This document shows, in pieces, positions 7,760-14,475 of a stretch of 17,269 nt of DNA. Both the position numbers and the translations under genes were made by a program. How positions within the stretch are numbered: the first letter of the stretch is position 1; each line of letters starts with the position of its first letter. Origin of the DNA: CANKHA01 sp035699705 (GTDB taxonomy: Bacteria; Pseudomonadota; Alphaproteobacteria; Rhizobiales; Xanthobacteraceae); assembly GCA_035699705.1 (NCBI GenBank), contig DASSPI010000125.1, positions 1 through 17,269 of the forward strand, in the 5' to 3' direction. The notes under the pieces were generated by a model. It ran no database searches and was not told where the DNA came from. It was given only the letters and a program-made list of their open reading frames with translations.

Positions 7760-8115
7760 TCGAGGGCTCCCTTTCGCCACTCATAGATAAAACCGACGGT
7801 CAGCACCGCAAGGAAAACCATCATCGACCAGAAGCCATAAAGACCGAGTTTTCCGAAGGCGACGGCCCAAGGAAACAAGAAGCTGACTTCGAGGTCGAAG
7901 ATGATGAAGAGAATGGCCACCAGGTAGAAACGCACGTCGAATTTCATGCGCGCGTCGTCAAACGGATTGAAGCCGCATTCATAGGCGGAAAGCTTGATCG
8001 GGTCGGGCGCCTTGAAGGCCACGATAAAGGGCGCGATCAGCAGCGCCGCCCCGAGCACAAGCGCGACGCCGATGAACACCACGAGCGGCAGGTAATCGAG
8101 CAACAGCTGGTTCAT
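7750..8115 (-). CDS. nuoA: NADH-quinone oxidoreductase subunit A (nuoA)
   Basis: First gene of the complex I operon; small membrane subunit at the junction of the peripheral and membrane arms. The 121-residue protein has three hydrophobic helices: about residues 8-33, a second containing FYLVAILFIIFDLEVSFLFPWAV, and a third, GFWSMMVFLAVLTVGFIYEW. The SAYECGFNPFDDARMKF loop is the NuoA/ND3 signature with the conserved cysteine. The ATG at 8115 has AAGG six bases upstream; a GTG directly before it (8118) would add one residue. The 3' end overlaps nuoB by 10 bases. Confidence 0.97.
   Translation of the reverse strand: MNQLLLDYLPLVVFIGVALVLGAALLIAPFIVAFKAPDPIKLSAYECGFNPFDDARMKFDVRFYLVAILFIIFDLEVSFLFPWAVAFGKLGLYGFWSMMVFLAVLTVGFIYEWRKGALEWD
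7767..7774 (-). promoter_or_regulatory. strong ribosome binding site that fixes the nuoB start
   Basis: On the minus strand this reads AAAGGGAG, followed by a seven-base spacer and the ATG at 7759. It lies inside the last codons of nuoA, so nuoB initiation is both coupled and independently supported. It argues against the GTG at 7780, which lies upstream of it. Confidence 0.7.
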
Positions 8116-8458
8116 CACAAACCTTTTCCGTCCGCTGACCGAAGCCGCGGACCGAAATCAAAGCCCCCCGACCGGATTTTCTTGCCCCAAGGCCTTTGCC
8201 GGCCATCCCGCGGGAGTTAGATGCTGGAATCGTTGCGGAATCGGGACACAGATTAGAATTGGTTGAGGCTTAGCGCAGGGCAGCAAAAGTGGCAAGGCAG
8301 GCTTGGCCGGCTCCCCCTCGCAAAGCACGACAGGGTGACACTTTTCGCAGATCTGAGATGCGACCAAAATCGTAAAGCGCGATAATGGGTTCAGGTGCTA
8401 TGGCAGTTCGCGCCGGCGGGGCGCACGGTTTTCCTGTCCTTGGGCGAAAGGCGAATAG
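8116..8458. other. divergent intergenic region between nuoA and the hydrolase gene
   Basis: About 340 bases that must contain the promoter of the nuo operon (reading left) and of the hydrolase gene (reading right). A short inverted repeat (GTCCGC at 8130-8135, GCGGAC at 8147-8152) would form a hairpin in the nuoA leader just upstream of its ribosome site. GATAAT at 8381-8386 could serve as a -10 element for the hydrolase, but no good -35 is paired with it. On the minus strand TTGCCA, 16 bases, CTAAGC (near 8270-8297) is a weak candidate for nuo. Open frames here have no recognisable protein and no convincing start. I see no confident promoter or RNA gene. Confidence 0.45.
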
Positions 8459-9385
8459 ATGCACGATCAGACTGCGGCGGCCGGATCGATCGCCGGCCAG
8501 GAACACTGGACCAGCAGAGACGGCGCGAAGCTCTTTCTATGGGAGAAATGCATCGGCGATCCGGCCAAAGCCAGGGGGATCGTCCTGTTCGTGCACGGCT
8601 CGTCGATGGCCTCGCAGCCCACTTTCGATCTGCAGGTGCCGGGGCGGCCGGATTCCTCGGCGATGGAGTGGTTCGCCAAGCAGGGCTACGACACCTGGTC
8701 GACCGACAGCGAGGGCTACGGCCGTTCCACCAAGGACCGCGACAATAATGCCGATATTTCCCGCGGGGCCGACGATCTGAAGGCGGCCGGCGAATACATC
8801 CGCAAGCTGCGCGGCGCCAGGCCCCTTCTGGTCTACGGCATCTCATCCGGCGCGCTGAAGGCCGCGCTCTTTGCCCAGCGCAATCCGGAGATGGTCGGCC
8901 GCCTCGCGCTCGACGCCATGGTCTGGACCGGAGAAGGCAGCCCTACCCTGCAGGAACGGAAGAAAAAGCTGGCAGAGTTCCAGTCGAAGAACCGCCGGCC
9001 GATCGACAAGGCTTTCGTGCATTCGATCTTCACCCGCGACCATCCCGGCACCGCCGACGAGCGCACGGTCAGCGCCTTCGCCGATGCCATCCTGGCGCTC
9101 GACGATTCCGTACCGACCGGCACTTATGTGGACATGTGTTCAAAGCTGCCGGTCGTCGACCCGGAAAAGATCACCATGCCGACGATCGTGATGCGCGGAC
9201 AATGGGACGGCATCGCAGGGTTTGACGATCTGCTGGAGTTCTTCAAACGGCTGCCCTCGCCCGACAAGCATTTTGCCGTGATGCCCGGCATCTCGCACGC
9301 CAGCTTCCAGCAGAAGAATTACATGCTGGTCTACCACATCCTGCTGAGCTTCTTCGCTCAGCCGGAGCCGGTCTATCGCGGCTGA
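8459..9385 (+). CDS. alpha/beta hydrolase, lipase/S33-like
   Basis: A 308-residue cytosolic serine hydrolase of the alpha/beta fold, most like the Hydrolase_4/monoacylglycerol-lipase-like group. LFVHGSS (residues 43-49) gives the oxyanion-hole HG. GISSG (127-131) is the nucleophile elbow with Ser129. Asp250 in MRGQWDG and His280 in PGISHASF are the likely acid and base of the triad. A cap region rich in Lys and Arg lies around residues 155-185 (QERKKKLAEFQSKNRR). There is no signal peptide. The ATG at 8459 has AAAGG seven bases upstream. It stands alone on the plus strand, divergent from nuo and convergent with queD. The substrate cannot be read from the sequence; a haloperoxidase-like or esterase role is equally possible. 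Confidence 0.88.
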   Translation: MHDQTAAAGSIAGQEHWTSRDGAKLFLWEKCIGDPAKARGIVLFVHGSSMASQPTFDLQVPGRPDSSAMEWFAKQGYDTWSTDSEGYGRSTKDRDNNADISRGADDLKAAGEYIRKLRGARPLLVYGISSGALKAALFAQRNPEMVGRLALDAMVWTGEGSPTLQERKKKLAEFQSKNRRPIDKAFVHSIFTRDHPGTADERTVSAFADAILALDDSVPTGTYVDMCSKLPVVDPEKITMPTIVMRGQWDGIAGFDDLLEFFKRLPSPDKHFAVMPGISHASFQQKNYMLVYHILLSFFAQPEPVYRG

Positions 9386-9449
9386 TGAGCCAAGAACTCT
9401 CTGGTCATGGCCGGCAGCGCAGACGAGTTTACCCGGTTTGCGCAAGCTT

Positions 9450-9815
9450 CTAATTTTTGTCCGGCCGGTAGGTGCAGGCTTCCGCGCAGCTCTCGCGGGT
9501 GACGGTGACGCGCGTCACCGGTCCGACATGCGCGATTTCCTCGCAGATGTAGCGCGCGAGATTTTCCAGCGTCGGCTTTCCCAGCCCCTCGATCTTGTTC
9601 AGCAGCTTGTGGTCGAGCCGTTTGCGTATGGCCGCCACCGCTTCATCCAGGCGGCCGAGGTCGAGCACCATCCCGGTCGCCGGGTCGGGCGTGCCTTCAA
9701 CCGCCACTTCCGCGCGGAAGGAATGGCCGTGCACCTCTTCCGCGGCCGCGCCGAGCGTGGTGCCGCTCAGGGTATGCGCGGCATCGAAATAGAAGGATTT
9801 GGTCACTTCCCACAT
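9450..9815 (-). CDS. queD: QueD/6-pyruvoyltetrahydropterin synthase family protein with ExxHGH motif
   Basis: 121-residue T-fold enzyme of the QueD/PTPS family (COG0720). QueD converts dihydroneopterin triphosphate to 6-carboxytetrahydropterin, the substrate of QueE in 7-deazaguanine (queuosine) synthesis. Zinc ligands His14 (AAHTL), His29 and His31 (VHGHSF) are present, as are Asp68-His69 (RLDHKLLN) and Glu109 (RESCAEACTY). Odd point: the QueD catalytic cysteine (CxxxHGH) is Ala25 here, while Glu26 sits three residues before HGH, giving ExxHGH. The start codon overlaps the queE stop by one base (TGATG). Pairing with queE supports a role in queuosine synthesis despite the missing cysteine. 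The frame extends further upstream inside queE, but the ATG at 9815 matches the family N-terminus. Confidence 0.88.
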   Translation of the reverse strand: MWEVTKSFYFDAAHTLSGTTLGAAAEEVHGHSFRAEVAVEGTPDPATGMVLDLGRLDEAVAAIRKRLDHKLLNKIEGLGKPTLENLARYICEEIAHVGPVTRVTVTRESCAEACTYRPDKN

Positions 9816-10447
9816 CAGCGGATTCCCAAGGTCTTGTGCGTCTGCAGGCTCAGCCGCCAGGCCGGATGTTTCAGGCAATAATCGACGGCTTTGCTGGTGT
9901 TCTCCGCCACATTCGGGCCGTCCATCGGCTGAAGCGAAAACCGCTCGAAGGATAACGCGGCGAAGTCTTCCGGCGGCGCGCCCGCCTGCGGATAAACCAG
10001 CTTTAATTCATGCCCCGCCCGCACGCGCAACTGCGTGCCCGCCTTCGGACTGACGCAGAGCCAGTCGAGGCCGGACGGGGGCTCAATCGTACCATTGGTC
10101 TCCACCGCAACCGCAAAGCCGCGGCGATGCAGCGCCTCGATCAGGGCCTCGTCCACCTGCAGCAACGGCTCGCCGCCGGTGAGCACAACCCAGCGCGCCT
10201 CTTTCTCCGCGCCCCATTCGTCCTCGATCGCCGCCGCAAGACTGTCGGCATCGGCATAGCGCCCGCCGCGCGTACCATCCATCCCGACGAAATCGGTGTC
10301 GCAAAACTGGCATTGCGCCGCCGCGCGGTCGGCCTCCTGCCCGGACCAGAGATTGCACCCCGTAAAGCGGCAAAAGACGGCCCGGCGCCCGGCATGGGCG
10401 CCCTCGCCCTGCAGGGTCAGAAACACCTCTTTCACCGCGTAACTCAC
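9815..10447 (-). CDS. queE: 7-carboxy-7-deazaguanine synthase QueE
   Basis: Radical SAM enzyme that contracts 6-carboxytetrahydropterin to 7-carboxy-7-deazaguanine, the step after QueD. The 210-residue length fits. The 4Fe-4S motif is the unusual QueE spacing CX14CX2C (from TGCNLWSG to QCQFCDTDF). The N-terminal VKEVFLTLQGEGAHAGR and the GGEPLLQ segment (SAM binding) are characteristic. The GTG at 10447 is chosen because AGGAGG lies nine bases upstream; a TTG at 10456 directly abuts that ribosome site and is implausible. It overlaps queD by one base, so the two are co-translated. QueC and QueF are not in the window. Confidence 0.95.
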   Translation of the reverse strand: MSYAVKEVFLTLQGEGAHAGRRAVFCRFTGCNLWSGQEADRAAAQCQFCDTDFVGMDGTRGGRYADADSLAAAIEDEWGAEKEARWVVLTGGEPLLQVDEALIEALHRRGFAVAVETNGTIEPPSGLDWLCVSPKAGTQLRVRAGHELKLVYPQAGAPPEDFAALSFERFSLQPMDGPNVAENTSKAVDYCLKHPAWRLSLQTHKTLGIR

Positions 10448-10456
10448 GGCAGACAA

Positions 10457-10462
10457 CCTCCT
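10457..10462 (-). promoter_or_regulatory. ribosome binding site that fixes the queE GTG start
   Basis: Reads AGGAGG on the minus strand, nine bases before the GTG at 10447. The longer reading from the TTG at 10456 would start with no spacer, so the shorter protein is preferred. Confidence 0.75.
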
Positions 10463-10530
10463 GAACGGGATGAACGTCTCTATCTATGCGACTAGAATTA
10501 CAATTTAAATCGTCTTGGCCGACGCAGCGA

Positions 10531-11316
10531 TTATGGCGGCGCTGACAGCACGCCTTTAAATGCCAGATAGCCGCCATCGAGCAAGAGATCCGCGCCCGTC
10601 ATGAAGGAGGATTGCTCGGAGGCGAGGAACAGCGCCCCGGCCGCGATCTCCTCGACCCGCCCGGTGCGTCCGAGCAGATGATAGGGCCCGCGCGCACGGT
10701 TGGCGGCTTCGCGCGTGCCGAAACGCCGCACGGTGCGCTCGGTATCGACCCCTCCCGGCGACAGCGAGTTGGCCCGGATGCCGTCCTTGGCGTGGTCACC
10801 GGCGAGGCATTTGGTGAATTGGATGAGCGCCGCCTTGCTGGTGGAATAAGGCGCCCGGCCGGGAACCCCGATCTGCCCGAGCTGCGAAGCAATATTGACG
10901 ATGGCGCCGCCGCCCGCTTTGCGCATTTCCGGCACGGCGTATTTGCACATCAGGAAAGCGCCGGTGAGGTTGGTCGCCAGCGCCTCGTTCCATTGCTCGA
11001 GCGTCAGCGTCTCGACCGTGCCGTCCGGGGTCACCGCGGCCGCGACATTTACCAGCGTTGTCAGAGACCCAAAGGCCTCAACCGCATGACGAACGGAACG
11101 CTCGGCGTCGGCGGCAACCGCGACGTTAGCTCGTACCGCGATCGACCGCCCCGCGCGCTCGCTGATGTCTTTGGCGACGGCCTCCGCCTTGTCGCGGCGG
11201 ATGTCGGCGACCGCCACTGCGGCGCCTTCGGAGGCAAAGCGCCGGGCGATGGCGCCACCGATCTCGCCGCCGCCGCCGGTGATCAGGGCAACGCGGCCGC
11301 TCAAGAGGCCAGGCAT
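10531..11316 (-). CDS. SDR-family oxidoreductase
   Basis: 261-residue classical short-chain dehydrogenase/reductase, a cytosolic NAD(P)-dependent alcohol/ketone oxidoreductase. The cofactor motif is TGGGGEIG (residues 13-20), with Glu18 where the middle Gly of TGxxxGxG usually lies. Asp38 at the end of the second strand (VADIRR) favours NAD(H). The catalytic tetrad is Asn116, Ser144, Tyr157 and Lys161 (PYSTSKAA); NVAA at 90-93 replaces NNAG. LSPGGVDTE and the C-terminal FMTGADLLLDGGYLAFKG are typical. The ATG at 11316 has a GAAAGA seven bases upstream. The gene is 83 bases upstream of queE on the same strand and could be read into it, but a functional link is not evident. The substrate is unknown. 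Confidence 0.9.
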   Translation of the reverse strand: MPGLLSGRVALITGGGGEIGGAIARRFASEGAAVAVADIRRDKAEAVAKDISERAGRSIAVRANVAVAADAERSVRHAVEAFGSLTTLVNVAAAVTPDGTVETLTLEQWNEALATNLTGAFLMCKYAVPEMRKAGGGAIVNIASQLGQIGVPGRAPYSTSKAALIQFTKCLAGDHAKDGIRANSLSPGGVDTERTVRRFGTREAANRARGPYHLLGRTGRVEEIAAGALFLASEQSSFMTGADLLLDGGYLAFKGVLSAPP

Positions 11317-11386
11317 GGGGTCTTTCTTCTACGAGGTTGCGGCACGGGGCAGGTTCCGTCAGCGTATCAATGACTGATCGTCGGCT

Positions 11387-11411
11387 GCAACCGTGGGCCA
11401 CTCTGCGCGTT
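11387..11411 (+). promoter_or_regulatory. EcfG-like promoter upstream of the GlsB/YeaQ-like gene (one mismatch)
   Basis: Reads GCAAC, 16 bases, CGTT. The EcfG general-stress sigma factor of alphaproteobacteria recognises GGAAC-N16/17-CGTT, so one base of the -35 differs. The -10 ends 33 bases before the ATG at 11445, a suitable distance. It is made more credible by the exact motif in front of the convergent neighbour, but stays a prediction. Confidence 0.4.
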
Positions 11412-11444
11412 GGGCTTCAGTTCAACCACCGCAAGGCATTTCTC

Positions 11445-11705
11445 ATGGGAATAATCTGGACCATCATCATCGGCTTTGTCGCGGGCGTTGTTGCCAAATT
11501 CATCATGCCCGGCAAGAACGAGCCCTCCGGCTTCATCCTCACCACCCTTCTTGGCATCCTCGGCGCGTTCGTCGCAACCTGGCTTGGTCAGGCGATCGGC
11601 TGGTACGGGCCGGATGAAGGCGCGCGCTTCGTCGGCGCGGTGGTCGGCGCGATCATCGTGCTGGTGATCTGGGGCTTTATCGCCCGGCGGCGCGAGACCG
11701 TTTAG
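11445..11705 (+). CDS. GlsB/YeaQ/YmgE family (transglycosylase-associated) membrane protein
   Basis: 86-residue membrane protein of the GlsB/YeaQ/YmgE family. Three hydrophobic helices are visible: IIWTIIIGFVAGVVAKFIM (residues 3-21), FILTTLLGILGAFVATWLG (about 30-48) and FVGAVVGAIIVLVIWGFIA (about 62-80). The PGKNEPSG loop and GAFVATWLGQ segment are characteristic. The family is often stress-induced; its biochemical role is unclear despite the name. The ATG at 11445 has AAGG eight bases upstream. A longer frame starting near 11337 is not supported by a ribosome site. An EcfG-like promoter precedes the gene. Its last 29 bases overlap the 3' end of the convergent gene on the other strand. Confidence 0.9.
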   Translation: MGIIWTIIIGFVAGVVAKFIMPGKNEPSGFILTTLLGILGAFVATWLGQAIGWYGPDEGARFVGAVVGAIIVLVIWGFIARRRETV

Positions 11706-11955
11706 CCGGCGTCCTCACCGTCACCGGCGCCACCTCCGCGGGACCTGACAGCAACGCCTGCTTGATCGGGCACCGCCCGGTGGCGCCGCGGATCGCGAGA
11801 TAGGCGCCGCCGAGCAGCGCCGCGATGTTCAGGATGGGATTGGGACGTGGCTTAGCGGCCGCTGCGGCAAGACCCAGCCCCGCGATGACGGAAATGGTGC
11901 GTTCCCGCGCGGACAGATTGTGCGGGCCCTGGAAGATGGCGAGAGCGTTCGGCAT
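11677..11955 (-). CDS. DUF2892/YgaP-like small membrane protein
   Basis: 92-residue protein with the DUF2892 (YgaP-like transmembrane domain) pattern: ARERTISVIAGLGLAAAA, then a second hydrophobic stretch (ILNIAALLGGAYLAIRG) followed by TGRCPIKQALL with the conserved cysteine. The tail is basic and rich in Arg, Lys and Pro. The function is unknown; family members are inner-membrane proteins. The ATG at 11955 has AAGGA seven bases upstream, and an exact EcfG-type promoter motif lies 27 bases before it. Readings that start further upstream run through that promoter and are rejected. The 3' end overlaps the convergent GlsB-like gene by 29 bases. Confidence 0.85.
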   Translation of the reverse strand: MPNALAIFQGPHNLSARERTISVIAGLGLAAAAAKPRPNPILNIAALLGGAYLAIRGATGRCPIKQALLSGPAEVAPVTVRTPAKRSRAAGR

Positions 11956-11981
11956 GATTTTTCCTTGCGGTATACGGTCCC

Positions 11982-12006
11982 AACGCGGGGAATGCGCTCT
12001 CGTTCC
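11982..12006 (-). promoter_or_regulatory. EcfG-type general stress promoter upstream of the DUF2892-like gene
   Basis: On the minus strand this reads GGAAC, exactly 16 bases, CGTT, a perfect match to the published EcfG (sigma-EcfG) consensus GGAAC-N16/17-CGTT of alphaproteobacterial general stress response. The -10 ends 27 bases before the ATG at 11955, and the ribosome site lies between. This predicts induction through the PhyR-NepR-EcfG pathway. Confidence 0.7.
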
Positions 12007-12305
12007 AACCGTCGCAGCGCGTGGCGCATGACATTCGCGATGATCGGCAAGCCGCGCGGGCGACCCAAAGCCGCAAATGCGGCGACAGTTCTCGACATAT
12101 TGCCCCACAAATGCGGCGACCGTGCCTTTGCGGCGGCTGAAGATCGTTCACAGCCCAATGCAGCGGCTGCATGAGACCAGCCGTTCAAATTTTACTATCA
12201 GTGTGCACGTTAATATTGATCAGAACAGTTTTCCCCTACCGTTCGACGCAGTACGCATTTCACCGGCGAGACATGGTTAGCTTCCGCGCATCCAATGCCA
12301 TTAAC

Positions 12306-12310
12306 GAGGA
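12306..12310 (+). promoter_or_regulatory. ribosome binding site that favours the 12319 start of the EAL gene
   Basis: GAGGA lies eight bases before the ATG at 12319. The alternative ATG at 12295 has no Shine-Dalgarno in front of it and would only add eight residues. Confidence 0.6.
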
Positions 12311-12318
12311 ATGCGCCC

Positions 12319-13524
12319 ATGCAGCATCAGAGCCCCGCAAAGGCTTTTCAGGCCGCCAGATTTGGCCGGCGAAAAGTTGCGCCGCGCGTTTGCATTATCG
12401 ACAGTAAGCCGCACATCCGGAAGTTTCTCGCGGAAGCCCTGGAGGAATTGGGGTTCATCACCTGCGCGTGCAGCCAAGTCGGCGAGCTGAGCGCGGTGCT
12501 GAGTGCGCAGGTGCCCGACCTCTGTGTCATGGGATTGTCGGCCGGCGGGAATGAGGCAGCCGCCATGCTGGAGGCGCTCGCAGCAAATGCATTCGACGGC
12601 AAGATTCTCCTGCTTGGCCCACGCGACTCCCTGATGACGGCTGCCGTCCAGGAGCACGGCGAGCAACTCGGCATGGCGATGCTGCCCACGCTCACCACGC
12701 CTTTTGACAGCGGGAGCTTGCGCAACAGCGTGGCCAGCCTCATGCCTGATGAAGCGCCGCCGAATCCTGTGATCGATGCGGCCGAGGCCCTCAGCGCGGG
12801 CTGGCTCGAGCTCTGGTACCAGCCGAAGTTCAACACCCACACGCTGCAAATGTGCGGCGCCGAGGCGCTGGTCCGCGTCCGGCATCCGACCTGGGGAGTC
12901 GTTCCGCCGGCTTATTTCCTGCCCGGCAAGGACGATCCTCACCTGCGCGCTCTATCGGAGTTCGTGATCGGCCGGGCGATTGAGGATTGGCAAAACTTCA
13001 CGCAACAGCAGAACGTCGAGATCGCCATCAACCTGCCGATCACTTTCTTCCAGGACGCACAATCGATCGGCAATCTATGTCGCCAAATGCCAAGTCATCC
13101 AGCGTTTACAGGATTTATCGTTGAGATCGACGCCGCCGATGTCATTGATAACCTGGATTTGGTGAAAGCCGCCGCCAGACAGCTTCGGTTCGGCAACATC
13201 GGCATTTCGGTCGACGACCTTGGCTCGGATTGGCCGGCTCTGGCCGGGCTTGAAGACGTTCCGTTTGTCGAGATCAAGGTCGATCGACCCTTCGTAACCG
13301 GCTGTGCCGACGACCGGCTGAAGCAGACGGTTTGCCGTCAGATCATCGACCTCGCCGATAGCCTCGGCGCGCGCGTCGTAGCGGAAGGCGTGGAGACCCG
13401 AGCCGACTTTTTCACCGTGCGTGAGATGGGCTTCGACCTGGCGCAAGGCTTCCTGCTTGCAAAGCCGATGACCGCGCAGAAATTCGCGCAGGCCCGATCG
13501 CGTCAGGCCATGGCCGCGCACTAG
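12319..13524 (+). CDS. EAL-domain protein with degenerate receiver domain (c-di-GMP related)
   Basis: 401 residues in two domains. Residues about 22-140 have a CheY-like receiver layout (RVCIIDS with Asp28), but the phosphoacceptor position is Gly72 (VMGLSAGG where LDL is expected) and the conserved Lys is Thr127 (TTPF), so phosphorylation is unlikely. Residues about 150-398 form an EAL domain, which cleaves c-di-GMP in active members: Glu182 (GAEALVRV), Asn238 (INLP), Glu269 (VEID), Asp299-Asp300 (VDDLG), Lys320 (IKVD) and Glu356/Glu359 (AEGVET) are all kept. Loop 6, normally DDFGTGYSSL, reads DDLGSDWPAL and is partly degenerate. No membrane segment is seen. It stands alone between two divergent and unrelated genes. 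It may be an active phosphodiesterase, or a c-di-GMP sensor if loop 6 disables it. Confidence 0.9.
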   Translation: MQHQSPAKAFQAARFGRRKVAPRVCIIDSKPHIRKFLAEALEELGFITCACSQVGELSAVLSAQVPDLCVMGLSAGGNEAAAMLEALAANAFDGKILLLGPRDSLMTAAVQEHGEQLGMAMLPTLTTPFDSGSLRNSVASLMPDEAPPNPVIDAAEALSAGWLELWYQPKFNTHTLQMCGAEALVRVRHPTWGVVPPAYFLPGKDDPHLRALSEFVIGRAIEDWQNFTQQQNVEIAINLPITFFQDAQSIGNLCRQMPSHPAFTGFIVEIDAADVIDNLDLVKAAARQLRFGNIGISVDDLGSDWPALAGLEDVPFVEIKVDRPFVTGCADDRLKQTVCRQIIDLADSLGARVVAEGVETRADFFTVREMGFDLAQGFLLAKPMTAQKFAQARSRQAMAAH

Positions 13525-13600
13525 AGAGCAAGCGGAGGTAAAATTGCGGGCCGGGAGGGGTGAAACCAGCGTAGGGACCGGTTTCCAGCCATTGAGACAA

Positions 13601-13677
<77 letters not shown>

Positions 13678-13909
13678 AAAGGGGTCCGCCGGACTTAAAG
13701 GCCGCCCTCCGCCAAGTCAAGAACCGCCTGGATTGCCAGCAAAATGGCGCGAGGCGGGCTGACATCCGCCTTATTTACGGGCTTTTTCTTGTTTGCGATT
13801 CAAGAAACCCCCTATTTTCGCTAAGAAATCGATGGTGCTGGCTAGCCGAATCGCTTAAACCCCCCGTCGTAGGCCAGTTTCTTGAGCCCATCTGAGGAGG
13901 ACCCCACCG

Positions 13910-14209
13910 ATGGCAACCAAACCCGCAACAGCGGCGACCGTGACCACCAAGCATCTCGCGGCGAAGCTCGCTGAAGACCATGAGATGTCGAAGAAGCAGA
14001 CCGAGGCGATCCTCGGTGATCTGGTGAACCTGATCACCAAGCATCTGAAGAAAGGCGACCGTATCCGTATCGGTGGCCTCGGCATCCTGGTCGTGCGCAA
14101 GCGCGCCGCCCGCATGGGCCGCAACCCGGCCACCGGCGAAGCCATCCAGATCAAGGCCAGCAAGAAGGTTGCCTTCCGTGCGGCCAAGGATCTGAAGGAA
14201 GCCGTCTAG
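13910..14209 (+). CDS. HU-family DNA-binding protein (divergent paralogue)
   Basis: 99-residue histone-like protein of the HU/IHF family that bends and compacts DNA as a dimer. The beta-arm signature GRNPATGE is intact, and KKVAFRAAKDLKEAV is the usual C-terminus. The first 14 residues (MATKPATAATVTTK) form an Ala/Thr-rich extension before the HU fold, and the usual GFGxF core turn is GLGIL. This fits a second HU type common in Bradyrhizobium-like genomes, not canonical HupB. The ATG at 13910 has GAGGAGG nine bases upstream, a very strong ribosome site, which suggests high expression. A perfect hairpin follows the stop. The upstream 230 bases have no clear promoter; TTGTTT, 18 bases, TATTTT (13789-13818) is a weak candidate. 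Confidence 0.95.
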   Translation: MATKPATAATVTTKHLAAKLAEDHEMSKKQTEAILGDLVNLITKHLKKGDRIRIGGLGILVVRKRAARMGRNPATGEAIQIKASKKVAFRAAKDLKEAV

Positions 14210-14224
14210 TCGCAGTCACGACGC

Positions 14225-14258
14225 CCATGGGCCTCGCGCGTATGCGCGAGGCCCATGG
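14225..14258 (+). terminator. perfect 15-bp hairpin after the HU-like gene
   Basis: Left arm 14225-14239 (CCATGGGCCTCGCGC) and right arm 14244-14258 are exact complements around a four-base GTAT loop, 15 bases after the HU stop. No T-run follows on either strand, so it is not a textbook intrinsic terminator; it may still end transcription with help or stabilise the mRNA 3' end. Confidence 0.55.
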
Positions 14259-14475
14259 TGCCAATTGCCGAGACGCTTGGCGCCCGCCAGGTTGGCGAAG
14301 GGCGTGTGTATTTTTGTCTCGAGATCGGCCTCACTTCCGCTTGTCGACGCGAAGCGGTTCGCCCCCCGCGAGTTCGCCGGTGAGCGGATTTCACCGTCGC
14401 TGATGCCTTCGAACCCGATTAACGGAATGCAGAATCCACGCGACATCGTTCAACGCCTAATAGACGTTGGCGAGG

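Larger units (their letters stand above)
11956..12318. other. divergent intergenic region between the DUF2892-like and EAL genes
   Basis: About 360 bases. The left end holds the EcfG-type promoter and ribosome site of the DUF2892-like gene. A 12-base direct repeat (AAATGCGGCGAC at 12075-12086 and 12109-12120) lies in the middle. The right half is AT-richer (about 12185-12240), where a promoter for the EAL gene would be expected, but I see no good -35/-10 pair. Short open frames on both strands have no recognisable products. GAGGA at 12306-12310 is the ribosome site of the EAL gene. Confidence 0.5.

Noticed and set aside
8158..8506. Two minus-strand open frames in the nuoA-hydrolase gap
   Set aside because: No convincing start or ribosome site and no recognisable domain; one overlaps the start of the hydrolase gene.
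12075..12120. 12-base direct repeat AAATGCGGCGAC (two copies, 22 bases apart)
   Set aside because: Only two copies, not placed at a recognisable promoter, so it could be chance; listed only in the intergenic note.
13789..13818. Possible promoter TTGTTT-N18-TATTTT upstream of the HU-like gene
   Set aside because: Both hexamers and the spacing are weak matches, and alphaproteobacterial promoters cannot be called at this level by eye.
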